In this document: one piece after another, positions 22,120 through 30,683 of the stretch
How the letters are laid out: each line of letters starts with the position of its first letter
How positions within the stretch are numbered: the stretch's first letter is position 1
Assembly: GCA_900768045.1 (NCBI GenBank)
Contig: CAAGBL010000046.1
Coordinates: 1-30,768 of the forward strand
Direction: 5' to 3'
DNA from: an uncultured Alistipes sp.
GTDB lineage: Bacteria > Bacteroidota > Bacteroidia > Bacteroidales > Rikenellaceae
DNA: 30,768 bases
Position numbers and translations under genes: made by a program
The notes under the pieces: model-generated
What the model was told of the DNA's origin: nothing
Database searches by the model: none
What the model saw: the letters and a program-made list of their open reading frames with translations, nothing else

Positions 22120-24954
22120 TTACTCTTGGCAACGGCAAACAAGATTACGATCGCCATATCCGTTGTCAATCTTTGTCACGTATGGGAAGAACTTGTTCTC
22201 AGCAATCCAAGCAAGTGGGAAGGCTGCCTCAGTGCGAGAGTATGGGTGTGACCACTCGCCAGCAAGCTCGAGGGCTGTATGTGGAGCGTTCACAACAACA
22301 TTGTCAGCATTTCCCTCAGCGGCTGCTGCCTCGCACTCACGCTTAATCTTGATGAGCGACTCGATGAAGCGATCCATCTCGGCCTTAGACTCCGACTCAG
22401 TAGGCTCAACCATAAGTGTCTCATGTACAGGGAATGAGAGGGTTGGAGCGTGGTAACCGTAGTCCATAAGACGGTGAGCAATATCGCCACAGTCGATATT
22501 GTAGTCGTGCTTAAAGCGAGTAAGGTCGAGAATCATCTCGTGACCTACACGGCCAGTCTCGCCAGAGTAGTAAGTTTTGAACTCATCTTTCAAGGCTGAT
22601 GACATGTAGTTAGCATTCACGATAGCCATCTCTGTTGAGCGACGCAAGCCCTCGAAGCCAAGCATGCGGATATAGCCATAAGTGATTGGGAGCAACATTG
22701 CTGAGCCCCAAGGCGATGATGCTACAGCTGTGATACCCTCCTCGCCACCAGTCTCCATCAAAGAGTGTGTAGGCAAGAACTTAACGAGGTGCTCAGCAAC
22801 GCATACAGGACCTACACCAGGGCCACCGCCGCCGTGAGGCATAGCAAAGGTCTTATGTAGGTTGAGGTGGCAGACGTCAGCACCTATGTAGCCAGGGTTA
22901 GTGAGGCCCACCTGTGCATTCATGTTAGCACCGTCCATATATACCTGACCACCAGCATCGTGTACTGCGTCAACGATATCACGAATACGGCTCTCGAAGA
23001 CACCGTGAGTAGATGGGTATGTAACCATCAAGCCACAGAGCTCTGATGAGAACTCCTCAGCCTTCTTCTTCAAATCCTCAACGTCGATATTACCATTAGC
23101 ATCGCATGCCACGGTAACGATCTTCATGCCCGCCATAGCTGCTGAAGCAGGGTTTGTGCCGTGTGCCGATGATGGGATAAGAATGATGTTACGATAACCC
23201 TGACCACGGCTCTGGTGGTAGGCACGAATCATCATCAAGCCAGCATACTCGCCCGCAGCACCAGAGTTAGGCTGCAAAGTACAACCAGCAAAACCTGTGA
23301 TTGTTGCGAGGTAGCCCTCGAGGTTAGTGATAAGCTCACGGTAGCCCTCTGTCTGGTCGGCAGGGGCAAATGGGTGAACATTCTGGAAGCCAGCCAATGA
23401 TAGTGGCTGCATGAGCTGTGCTGCGTTGAGCTTCATGGTACATGAGCCGAGCGAGATCATAGAGTTCATCAACGAGATATCACGCAACTCGAGCTTCTTG
23501 ATATAACGCATCATCTCGGTCTCAGTGCGGTATGAGTTGAAGATAGACTCTGTGAAGAACTCTGTTGTACGCTCTACGCCAGCCTCGATAGCCGCCTTCT
23601 CTACACGCTTAACAGCCTTAGCCTTCTTGCCACGTGCCTCAGCAAATATCTCTACGACGGTCTGAAGCTCGGCGTCGGTAGTAACCTCGTCGAATGACAT
23701 GCGCACGCAGTCGTCAGCAGGATAGTAGAAGTTAATTTCACGTGCAAGGGCGATATCCTGGATTACAGAAGCCTCAGCCTCAACCTCCAAGGTGTCGAAC
23801 ACGGCCTTTGTGCGTACCACATAGCCCATAGCCTCCAAAGCACCCTTAACAGTGAGTGCTGCGGTGTGGGCGTTAAGTGCTGCACGCTGCAAGCCCTCCT
23901 TACCATTATATATACAGTAGAAACCTACCATAGATGCCATCAATGCCTGAGCGGTACAGATGTTAGATGTTGCCTTCTCACGCTTGATGTGCTGCTCACG
24001 CATCTGCAATGACATACGCAAAGCCTTGTTGCCAAGACGGTCAACAGAGACACCGATAATACGGCCAGGCATCTGACGCTTATACGCATCACGTGTAGCC
24101 ATATAACCAGCACTTGGGCCACCGAAGCCCATAGGGCAACCGAGGCGCTGAGTAGTACCTACGGCGATATCTGCACCCCACTCTGCTGGCGACTTAAGCA
24201 ATGCCAACGACAACAAATCGGCAACAGCAGTTACCAAAGCACCTGCCTCGTGAGCCTTAGCTGCGAAGGCTGCATAGTCACGTACCTCGCCATTAGCTGC
24301 TGGGAACTGAACGATAGCTCCAAACTCCTTGCCTGTGAACTCGTATGATGCGAAGTCGTCACGGATAATCTCGATGCCGAAAGGCTCAGAGCGTGTTAGG
24401 AGCACGTCGAGAGTCTGTGGGAAGATGTTCTCGTCGATGAAGATCTGGTTGCGGCCCTGCTTAACAGCCTCACGTGAGCGTGATGCATACATCATAAGCA
24501 TAGCCTCGGCAGCGGCAGTTGCCTCGTCGAGCAATGAGCAGTTAGCAACCTCCATGCCTGTAAGCGAGAGGATAGCTGTCTGGTAGTTGAGCAATGCCTC
24601 CAAACGGCCCTGAGAGATCTCAGCCTGATAAGGAGTATATGATGTGTACCATGCAGGGTTCTCGAATACGTTGCGAGTAACAACAGCAGGAACTACGTTA
24701 GGATAGTAGCCCATACCGATAAATGAACGAAGAGTACGGTTCTTAGCTGCAAGTGTTGCGATGTGAGCTGCATACTCATACTCGCTCATTGCCTCAGGTA
24801 GGTCAAGAGCCTTCTTTAGGCGAATATTCTGAGGGATAACCTGCTGCAAGAGCTCCTCAACTGAGTCTACACCAATTGTTGCGAGCATCTGCTTAAGATC
24901 CTCCTTAGAGTTTAGACCGGTGTGACGGTCTACGAAACTATCAAAAGTTTTCAT
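22120..24954 (-). CDS. gcvP: Glycine dehydrogenase (decarboxylating), P-protein of the glycine cleavage system
   Basis: 944 residues, the single-chain form with N-terminal and C-terminal PLP-enzyme halves. The pyridoxal-phosphate lysine is Lys701 in HLNLHKTFAMPHGGGGPGVGP; GSCTMKLNA and SSAHGTNPASA are further family blocks. It decarboxylates glycine and passes the aminomethyl group to GcvH; GcvT and GcvH are not in this window. Start at MKTFDSFVDRHTG, the conserved beginning. The stop is followed at once by palindromic element copy 3. Lies 78 bp behind the nucleoside kinase gene; no clear TAnnTTTG box was found in that gap, so cotranscription is possible. Confidence 0.96.
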   Translation of the reverse strand: MKTFDSFVDRHTGLNSKEDLKQMLATIGVDSVEELLQQVIPQNIRLKKALDLPEAMSEYEYAAHIATLAAKNRTLRSFIGMGYYPNVVPAVVTRNVFENPAWYTSYTPYQAEISQGRLEALLNYQTAILSLTGMEVANCSLLDEATAAAEAMLMMYASRSREAVKQGRNQIFIDENIFPQTLDVLLTRSEPFGIEIIRDDFASYEFTGKEFGAIVQFPAANGEVRDYAAFAAKAHEAGALVTAVADLLSLALLKSPAEWGADIAVGTTQRLGCPMGFGGPSAGYMATRDAYKRQMPGRIIGVSVDRLGNKALRMSLQMREQHIKREKATSNICTAQALMASMVGFYCIYNGKEGLQRAALNAHTAALTVKGALEAMGYVVRTKAVFDTLEVEAEASVIQDIALAREINFYYPADDCVRMSFDEVTTDAELQTVVEIFAEARGKKAKAVKRVEKAAIEAGVERTTEFFTESIFNSYRTETEMMRYIKKLELRDISLMNSMISLGSCTMKLNAAQLMQPLSLAGFQNVHPFAPADQTEGYRELITNLEGYLATITGFAGCTLQPNSGAAGEYAGLMMIRAYHQSRGQGYRNIILIPSSAHGTNPASAAMAGMKIVTVACDANGNIDVEDLKKKAEEFSSELCGLMVTYPSTHGVFESRIRDIVDAVHDAGGQVYMDGANMNAQVGLTNPGYIGADVCHLNLHKTFAMPHGGGGPGVGPVCVAEHLVKFLPTHSLMETGGEEGITAVASSPWGSAMLLPITYGYIRMLGFEGLRRSTEMAIVNANYMSSALKDEFKTYYSGETGRVGHEMILDLTRFKHDYNIDCGDIAHRLMDYGYHAPTLSFPVHETLMVEPTESESKAEMDRFIESLIKIKRECEAAAAEGNADNVVVNAPHTALELAGEWSHPYSRTEAAFPLAWIAENKFFPYVTKIDNGYGDRNLVCRCQE

Positions 24955-25032
24955 TGTGTTATTAGTTATTAGTTGTTTTGGTTTATATCTACAATAATTT
25001 AGGCCTTTAGTATAACTCTTAAAAAGAGGGTT

Positions 25033-26712
25033 TTAGTATTTGAACGAGCTACCGCCGATAAACTCTCGTAGCAGCGATGTTGGAGGTATCTCATCGGGCG
25101 CAATAGGCACGAAGTTATCCAAGAACTTAAGCATGCGCTTAGCCTCGGCATACTCTGGCACAGTATCGGGTACCTCACGCAACACGGGCTCGGCCAGGGC
25201 TCTGAGCACCGAGATTTCGTAGAAGAGCGACGAGTTGAACATCACGTCGGCATTCTCCTGATAGGGGAATATGTGCTTCTCCTCGCCATGGCGCACCGAC
25301 GCCCACATCGACAATGTGCGCTGCGCATCGTTGCCACGGGTAGCATTATCACGAATCGTGCGACGTAGCATGCGATTATCCGAGGTTGGTATGCGTGAGA
25401 AGTTGTCCATAGCTACCGACGTGAAGCACGAGATGTAGATCTTAAACTTCTGGTCGTCGGCAATGCTTGGCGTGAGACGTGGATTAAGGGCATGAATACC
25501 CTCCATGATGAGTATCGAGCGGTCGGTGAGCTTCAATGGCTTCTCGTGCCACTGGCGCTTGCCTGAGATAAAGTCGTAGCGTGGTATCTCAACACTCTCG
25601 CCAGCCTGCAAACGAGCAAGATGATCGTTGAGCGTTGCAAGGTCGATAGCCTCCAACGCCTCGAAGTCGGGCTTGCCATCCTCGCCCAGCGGCGTCTTAT
25701 CTCTATCGACAAAGTAGTCATCGAGGGCTATGAGCACGGGATCGTAGCCTCGTACACGTAGCTGCACGCCGAGGCGCTTCGAAAATGTTGTCTTGCCGCT
25801 CGATGAAGGGCCCGAGATGAGCGCCATGCGTACGCCACGCTCGGTGTTTGCCTGCATAATAGAGTGAGCAATGCTCGATATCTTAATCTCGTGGAAGGCC
25901 TCAGCAATCTTTATAAGCTCCGAGGCATCGCCATCGAGGATTCGTCGATTGAGGTCACCCACCGTAGGTACACCCATAATATCTATCCACTGCTGATACT
26001 CGTGGAAGATTTCAAACATCTTGTCGAGGCGAATATTTGCATCGACTCGCTCGGGGTTTGCTCGCTCGGGGAGTGCTACATAGAGTCCATTATAGTAGCG
26101 CACAACATCGAATCGGTCGACATACGACGAGTCGGGAGCAAGAGGGCCGTAGAAATATCCAGGCATTGAGCCGAGGTAGTTCACGGTACTATAGAGCTGT
26201 GGACGAGTTTTAAGCAACTCGACACGGTCGTCGAAGCCATACTCCTCATACTGAGCAATAACCTCCTCGGTAAGTCGCTTATGGCGAGTGATAGGTAGCT
26301 TGCGGCTAACAATGTCGTGCATGCGAGATTTAAGTAGGGCTATCTGCTCGTCGCTGAGCTGACGCAACGAGTCGAACTCGGCATAGAAGCCATGTCCCAA
26401 TGAGTGACGAATGCGTAGCTTGTCATCGGCAAACAATTCGAGCGATGCCATCTGCATCACGAACGACAGCGTGCGCTGATAGACACGGTAGCCCTCGAAG
26501 TGGCGAACATCGAAAAACTCCACGGTAACAGGCTTATACACCTTGTAGCTAAGGTCTTTATAGGCATTGTTCACACGTGCCGCAAGGATAGGATAGGGCT
26601 GCTCGAACTCGAGATTTGACAATACCTCACAGAGCGAAGTGCCAAACTCCACACTCAGCGTTGTTGCCGTATTTACACAGCGTAAATCCACGAACTTACC
26701 CTCCATACTCAT
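25033..26712 (-). CDS. Nucleoside (uridine) kinase with threonyl-tRNA synthetase-like N-terminal region
   Basis: 559 residues. The first 65 or so resemble a TGS domain. Residues about 80-200 resemble the second additional domain of threonyl-tRNA synthetase, keeping an HxxxH motif in RHSLGHGFY. The C-terminal half is a P-loop kinase of the uridine kinase/phosphoribulokinase family: GPSSSGKTT with Lys307 as the P-loop lysine, LIALDDYFVDRD, and a PRYDF block. Proteins with this layout are widespread in Bacteroidota and Thermotogae and are called nucleoside kinases. The role of the tRNA-synthetase-like part is unknown. A near-consensus -7 box (TATCTTTA, minus strand, 26733-26740) lies in front. 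A second Met two codons in is an alternative start. Confidence 0.85.
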   Translation of the reverse strand: MSMEGKFVDLRCVNTATTLSVEFGTSLCEVLSNLEFEQPYPILAARVNNAYKDLSYKVYKPVTVEFFDVRHFEGYRVYQRTLSFVMQMASLELFADDKLRIRHSLGHGFYAEFDSLRQLSDEQIALLKSRMHDIVSRKLPITRHKRLTEEVIAQYEEYGFDDRVELLKTRPQLYSTVNYLGSMPGYFYGPLAPDSSYVDRFDVVRYYNGLYVALPERANPERVDANIRLDKMFEIFHEYQQWIDIMGVPTVGDLNRRILDGDASELIKIAEAFHEIKISSIAHSIMQANTERGVRMALISGPSSSGKTTFSKRLGVQLRVRGYDPVLIALDDYFVDRDKTPLGEDGKPDFEALEAIDLATLNDHLARLQAGESVEIPRYDFISGKRQWHEKPLKLTDRSILIMEGIHALNPRLTPSIADDQKFKIYISCFTSVAMDNFSRIPTSDNRMLRRTIRDNATRGNDAQRTLSMWASVRHGEEKHIFPYQENADVMFNSSLFYEISVLRALAEPVLREVPDTVPEYAEAKRMLKFLDNFVPIAPDEIPPTSLLREFIGGSSFKY

Positions 26713-26752
26713 AAATTATATTTATTGACGTGTAAAGATAGTAATTTTTTTG

Positions 26753-26771
26753 TAATTTTGTTGCAACAAAA
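26753..26771 (+). promoter_or_regulatory. 5'-nucleotidase -7 box overlapping a 16-bp palindrome
   Basis: TAATTTTG (26753-26760) matches TAnnTTTG, giving a start site near 26767 and a leader of about 16 nt. TTTTGTTGCAACAAAA (26756-26771) is a perfect palindrome that covers the end of the box and the predicted start site, a natural operator position. Confidence 0.5.
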
Positions 26772-26782
26772 CTCAATTACTT

Positions 26783-28234
26783 ATGCGAAAATTTCAATTA
26801 TTCGGACTTTTATTCATGTTGCTTATTGCGGCATGCAGCCCCAATAACGAGTCGATATACATCATCACCACCAACGACATGCACGCCACAATAGATGCCT
26901 TTCCTAAGCTCGCAACCATAGTCAAGGCCTATGAGGAGCGTGGCACGGTGCTCCTCGTCGACTCGGGCGACAGAGTATCTGGCAACGCCTATGTCGACGA
27001 TGCCAAGGAGGCTGGAGTGCCCATCATCGAGCTTATGAATGCTGTGGGTTACGACGTTGTAACCCTCGGCAACCACGAGTTCGACAAGGGCCACGAGGTG
27101 CTAAATACTATGGTTGAGCGCTCGGAGTTTAGGTGGGTGGCAGCAAACGTAGGGTGTAAGCAACCAACACCCAAGTTTGAGCCATACACAACATTCGACA
27201 TCGAGGGTATCAAAATAGGTTTTGTGGGCGTAGTAGGCACCGAGAACAAGGGATTTCCGCTCGGCAGACGCTCTGGATATAAGGAGTTTACATTCGAAAA
27301 CGACTACGATGCAGCCCTCAGCACATGTCGAGCTATTGCCCCTGAGCACGACTTCGTCGTTTTGCTCTCGCACATGGGCTACGACATGGATCTAAACCTC
27401 GCCAAGAGCGAAAATAATGGCTGCAACTGGATTGCGGGAGCGCATAGCCACGACCTAAAAAATGAGGCAGTTGGCACAACGCAGATAACACAAAACAACA
27501 AGAACCTACGCTACGTGACCATAGCAAAGCTAAGCGTCAAAGAGGGCGAGGTTACGGCGGTTGAATACGAGCGAATTGACACATCTGAAATCGACGAGGA
27601 TAGCGCAATACGTGAGCTTGTTGAGCAGATAAAACTCTCGGATCCAACGCTTAACGAGGTAGTGGTAACCGCCAACGCTGATGCTACGCATGACGGCGTG
27701 GCAAACCTCACGGTGGAGGCTTTAGCCAACTACCCCTACCCCAATGGCTTTGTTCCCGAGGTCACCTTCTACCACTTTGGCGGCGTGCGCACAAGTGAGC
27801 TAAAGAGGGGCGATGTGCGCCGTGTAGAGATTCTAAACAACGATCCATTCCTCTCGACCATATACCTTGGCGAGATGACACCCGCACAGATGCGTAAATT
27901 CATCATCGACAAGTACAATAGTGGCACACCTGAGCGCCCCGACAAGGAGTCACACTACCCCTACTTCCGTAGCGACGTAAAGTATGAAATCGTGCTCAAC
28001 GACAAGGGCGATGCTACGGACATTAAGTTTGAGCTCGATGAGGACAAAAAATATCGAGTAGCAATGGGCAACTACATCGCCGAGAGCTATATCGACAAAG
28101 AGCTGGTTAGCAGTGCCTTATACGACACAAATATCAGCGTTCGTGAGGCGATGCTCCACTACGTCGGCACACTATCTAAGGGCTACACTCCCGACAACAC
28201 AGTATATCAAACCGAGGTAAAAACAACGATGTAG
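26783..28234 (+). CDS. Lipoprotein 5'-nucleotidase/UDP-sugar hydrolase-like metallophosphatase
   Basis: 483 residues. Lipoprotein signal MRKFQLFGLLFMLLIAAC with Cys18. The calcineurin-like phosphoesterase domain shows TTNDMHA (Asp32, His34), DSGD (60-63), GNHEFD (96-101) and later AHSH. A 5_nucleotid_C-type substrate domain follows (about 285-460, HFGGVRTSELKRGDV). The family dephosphorylates nucleotides outside the cytoplasm so that nucleosides can be taken up. rnhB begins 2 bp after its stop. Divergent from the nucleoside kinase; the pair could together scavenge extracellular nucleotides, which is inference. Confidence 0.88.
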   Translation: MRKFQLFGLLFMLLIAACSPNNESIYIITTNDMHATIDAFPKLATIVKAYEERGTVLLVDSGDRVSGNAYVDDAKEAGVPIIELMNAVGYDVVTLGNHEFDKGHEVLNTMVERSEFRWVAANVGCKQPTPKFEPYTTFDIEGIKIGFVGVVGTENKGFPLGRRSGYKEFTFENDYDAALSTCRAIAPEHDFVVLLSHMGYDMDLNLAKSENNGCNWIAGAHSHDLKNEAVGTTQITQNNKNLRYVTIAKLSVKEGEVTAVEYERIDTSEIDEDSAIRELVEQIKLSDPTLNEVVVTANADATHDGVANLTVEALANYPYPNGFVPEVTFYHFGGVRTSELKRGDVRRVEILNNDPFLSTIYLGEMTPAQMRKFIIDKYNSGTPERPDKESHYPYFRSDVKYEIVLNDKGDATDIKFELDEDKKYRVAMGNYIAESYIDKELVSSALYDTNISVREAMLHYVGTLSKGYTPDNTVYQTEVKTTM

Positions 28235-28236
28235 CC

Positions 28237-28833
28237 ATGCTCGAGACAACATTTCAGAGAGAGCTCATAGAGGCAGGTTGCGACGAGGCAGGACGTGGCT
28301 GCCTTGCAGGCTCTGTGTTTGCTGCGGCCGTGATTCTTCCGCCCGACTTTCACCACCCACTGCTCAACGACTCGAAGCAGATGACAGAGCGTCGACGCAA
28401 CGAGCTACGCCAAATCATCGAGCGTGAGGCTCTCGCTTGGTCTGTCCAAGAGGTTACTGCCGAGCGCATCGACCAGATAAATATTCTCAACGCATCAATA
28501 GAGGGCATGAACCTCGCACTCAAGGCCTTAAGCATCAAGCCCGAGTTCATTGTTATCGACGGCAACAGATTCAAGACAGACCTCGAGACACCCTATCGCA
28601 CAATCGTCAAGGGCGACGGCAAGTATGCTAATATTGCGGCTGCATCGGTGCTTGCCAAAACCCATCGTGACGAGTATATGATGCGCCTTGCGGAGGAGTA
28701 TCCGATGTATGGCTGGTCAAAAAATAAGGGATATCCCACACGTGAGCACCGCTTGGCGATACGTGAGCATGGACTCTCGCCATACCACCGCCTATCGTTC
28801 AACTCATCGCCCGAGCAATTAGAGCTATTTTAG
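28237..28833 (+). CDS. rnhB: Ribonuclease HII
   Basis: 198 residues. AGCDEAGRGCLAGSV at the start carries the Asp16-Glu17 pair that defines type 2 RNase H. LNDSKQM, VIDGN and AAASVLAKTHRDEYM supply the other conserved blocks. It removes ribonucleotides and RNA-DNA hybrids from the chromosome. It starts 2 bp after the 5'-nucleotidase stop, so it is in the same transcript. No convincing terminator was seen before the greA promoter. Confidence 0.94.
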   Translation: MLETTFQRELIEAGCDEAGRGCLAGSVFAAAVILPPDFHHPLLNDSKQMTERRRNELRQIIEREALAWSVQEVTAERIDQINILNASIEGMNLALKALSIKPEFIVIDGNRFKTDLETPYRTIVKGDGKYANIAAASVLAKTHRDEYMMRLAEEYPMYGWSKNKGYPTREHRLAIREHGLSPYHRLSFNSSPEQLELF

Positions 28834-28863
28834 CAAATTAGTGGCAATATTGTAGATTTATTT

Positions 28864-28894
28864 TTTGCCGATTCAAAAATTTGCACTACCTTTG
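28864..28894 (+). promoter_or_regulatory. greA promoter
   Basis: TTTG (28864-28867), exactly 19 bp, then TACCTTTG (28887-28894): full consensus. Start site near 28901, leader about 84 nt. Confidence 0.85.
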
Positions 28895-28911
28895 TAGTGT
28901 ATTTCTAAGGG

Positions 28912-28948
28912 TTCTGGTCTTAACCGACCAGGATTCATTATTTTTTTA
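28912..28948 (+). promoter_or_regulatory. Terminator-like hairpin in the greA leader
   Basis: TTCTGGTC (28912-28919), loop TTAACC, GACCAGGA (28926-28933), eight pairs with one G-T, followed after six bases by a run of seven T. It begins only about 11 nt into the predicted transcript, ahead of greA. It may attenuate greA or end a short leader RNA. Confidence 0.5.
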
Positions 28949-28984
28949 TGTTTAGTGACGAACAAAAATTAAAAATATATAACT

Positions 28985-29461
28985 ATGAGTAACGAAATTA
29001 TCTATCTTACAGCCGAGGGCATGAATAAGCTCAAGGAGGAGCTCAACCACATGATCTCTGTTGAGCGCCCAGCAGCAGCTCAGGCTATTGCCGAGGCTCG
29101 TGATAAGGGCGACCTCTCGGAGAATGCCGAGTACGACGCAGCACGTGAGGCTCAGGGCCTTTTGGAGATGCGCATAGCACAGCTCGAGCACACCTTGTCA
29201 AAGGCTCGCATCATCGACGAGACAAAAATTGACACCTCAAAGGTGCAGATTTTGAGCCGTGTAAAGCTCCTCAACCACAACGTAAAGCGTGAGGTTGAGT
29301 ACACTATCGTATCGGAGAACGAGGCAAACTTGCGTGAGGGTAAGCTCGCTATCGGCACCCCTATTGCTAAGGCACTCCTTGGCAAGAAGGTAGGCGAGAT
29401 TGTCGAGGTTCAGGTACCTGCCGGCATGCTTAAACTCGAGATTTTGAACATCTCGATCTAA
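28985..29461 (+). CDS. greA: Transcription elongation factor GreA
   Basis: 158 residues, exactly the usual length. The N-terminal coiled coil contains GDLSENAEYDAARE (about 39-52), whose acidic tip reaches the RNA polymerase active site to stimulate cleavage of backtracked RNA. The C-terminal FKBP-like domain ends VEVQVPAGMLKLEILNI. Monocistronic, with its own strong promoter, a structured leader and a terminator right after the stop. Confidence 0.96.
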   Translation: MSNEIIYLTAEGMNKLKEELNHMISVERPAAAQAIAEARDKGDLSENAEYDAAREAQGLLEMRIAQLEHTLSKARIIDETKIDTSKVQILSRVKLLNHNVKREVEYTIVSENEANLREGKLAIGTPIAKALLGKKVGEIVEVQVPAGMLKLEILNISI

Positions 29462-29474
29462 GCCACAGCAATAC

Positions 29475-29514
29475 AAAAATGGCGTAGATGGATTACCCAT
29501 TTACGCCATTTTTA
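29475..29514. terminator. Bidirectional terminator between greA and the convergent gene
   Basis: AAAAATGGCGTA (29475-29486) pairs with TACGCCATTTTT (29502-29513) over 12 positions, with A-run on one side and T-run on the other, so it can serve both converging genes. Confidence 0.88.
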
Positions 29515-29517
29515 ATT

Positions 29518-29919
29518 TTACAAAATTGCCTCTATCGGATATTTTATCTCGATATTATCTCCGACCCACTGGGCGACACTATGGCGACGATTGTATAGTA
29601 TCTCGCTACCTCGACTCAGTGTTGTGTGTAGCTCAAAGGGCTTAGACTCATTTGTTAGGCGTGTGCGAGGCATGGTGTGTGGCAACACATATATATATAA
29701 AGTAATGGCATCGCCACCCTCGAACTCCAGCTCTAACATCGGACTACGAGAATAACCTTGCGGCATCTCCGTAAGATTACTGCCCACCGCAGCAACCTCA
29801 TCAACATACTTGATGAAGTTCTGAGTCTCGCCCTGAAGATATGTTGCGCCAGTGATGATGAGATTATAGCGCCAAAACTCAGCAAAGTTGCACTCAACTA
29901 AGAGTTTGAATGGTTGCAT
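29518..29919 (-). CDS. Uncharacterised 133-residue protein
   Basis: I do not recognise the family. From Met at 29919 it gives MQPFKLLVECNFAEFWRYN and a mixed alpha/beta, soluble-looking chain with a hydrophobic LELEFEGGDAITLYIYVLP strand pair in the middle. No signal peptide, membrane helix, cysteine pattern or catalytic motif is visible. The frame opens at 29961, but that first Met lies inside a -7 box (TATTTTTG on the minus strand, 29961-29968), so the internal Met is preferred. It is convergent with greA and divergent from the DUF177 gene. Codon use looks like that of its neighbours and the gene is bracketed by a promoter and a terminator, so it is probably real. Confidence 0.65.
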   Translation of the reverse strand: MQPFKLLVECNFAEFWRYNLIITGATYLQGETQNFIKYVDEVAAVGSNLTEMPQGYSRSPMLELEFEGGDAITLYIYVLPHTMPRTRLTNESKPFELHTTLSRGSEILYNRRHSVAQWVGDNIEIKYPIEAIL

Positions 29920-29960
29920 AGTTTCAAAAAAATTGAGGGTTTTTGCATAAAACTTTGTCA

Positions 29961-29968
29961 CAAAAATA
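29961..29968 (-). promoter_or_regulatory. -7 box of the uncharacterised gene
   Basis: TATTTTTG on the minus strand; no TTTG at the expected -33 distance. Predicted leader about 35 nt. Confidence 0.45.
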
Positions 29969-29975
29969 GTAATAA

Positions 29976-30007
29976 TTTGCAGATTTTAGTTTTTTATCGT
30001 AAATTTG
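29976..30007 (+). promoter_or_regulatory. Promoter of the DUF177-rpmF operon
   Basis: TTTG (29976-29979), a 20-bp spacer, then TAAATTTG (30000-30007). The box overlaps an in-frame TTG at 30005, which rules that codon out and supports the ATG at 30026. Confidence 0.75.
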
Positions 30008-30025
30008 CAGACTAATTGTGCTGAA

Positions 30026-30589
30026 ATGGAGCAGATTACACTATATTCGATAGCCTACAAAGGGCTTAAGAACGGAAGCTATGAGTTTGATTTTCAGGTA
30101 GATGACAAGCTATTTGAAGCCTATGAGCGTGTAGAAATCAAATCTGGCGACTGCAAGGCGCATGTCGAGCTTAAGCGTAGCGAGACTATGCTCGAGCTAA
30201 ATGTTGCAATTTCGGGTGAGGTAATTTGCGAGTGTGACCGTTGTTTGGAGGACTGTCCTATTGAGGTAGACTACGAGGGCGACCTTGTTGTTAAGTTCTC
30301 TGACGAAATTGATGACTACGATGGCGAGGTAATGTGGATATCTCCAGCAGAGGATATTCTCGACCTCACACAGTATATTTATGAGAGCATCGTTCTCTCA
30401 TTGCCCTACCGCCGTGTACACGAGGAGGGTGGCTGCAACCCAGAGATGCTCGCAGCATTTACCGAGATTTCGGAGGAGGAGTTCGACGAGATGGAGGCAG
30501 AGGTTGAGGAGAGTGACGTTGTAGGTCTTGACGACAGAAATAAGGAGTTGCTCGAGGCACTTAAGCGTCAGATGACAGATAAAGAGTAG
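30026..30589 (+). CDS. DUF177 (YceD-like) protein upstream of rpmF
   Basis: 187 residues. The central CECDRCLEDCPIEVDYEGDL carries the cysteine cluster and acidic strand typical of DUF177. The C-terminus is strongly acidic and ends LLEALKRQM. DUF177 genes nearly always precede rpmF; relatives in other bacteria and plastids have been linked to 23S rRNA/50S maturation. The same neighbour order is seen here, with rpmF 94 bp downstream. The ATG at 30026 is preferred over an upstream TTG because of the promoter position. Confidence 0.88.
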   Translation: MEQITLYSIAYKGLKNGSYEFDFQVDDKLFEAYERVEIKSGDCKAHVELKRSETMLELNVAISGEVICECDRCLEDCPIEVDYEGDLVVKFSDEIDDYDGEVMWISPAEDILDLTQYIYESIVLSLPYRRVHEEGGCNPEMLAAFTEISEEEFDEMEAEVEESDVVGLDDRNKELLEALKRQMTDKE

Positions 30590-30605
30590 TTAGACACTAT
30601 TGAGG

Positions 30606-30650
30606 TTTGCGCCAGGAGGTCTATCCGTCAGGCCTTCGAGCGTAGGCAAA
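30606..30650 (+). promoter_or_regulatory. Possible structured leader of rpmF
   Basis: TTTGC (30606-30610) can pair with GCAAA (30646-30650), enclosing GCC/GGC (30611-30613/30631-30633) and a GGA/TCC hairpin; GCCT/AGGC (30632-30635/30644-30647) is a competing pairing. Weak by itself, but the 94-bp gap is GC-richer than other gaps here and precedes a ribosomal protein gene, where leader RNAs are common. Confidence 0.3.
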
Positions 30651-30683
30651 AAGAAACATAAAACTTAAAAATTATATTGTAAG

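Noticed and set aside
28837..28868. GGCAA...TTGCC as rnhB terminator
   Set aside because: Only five pairs around a long AT-rich loop, and its right arm overlaps the greA -33 box; too weak to call.
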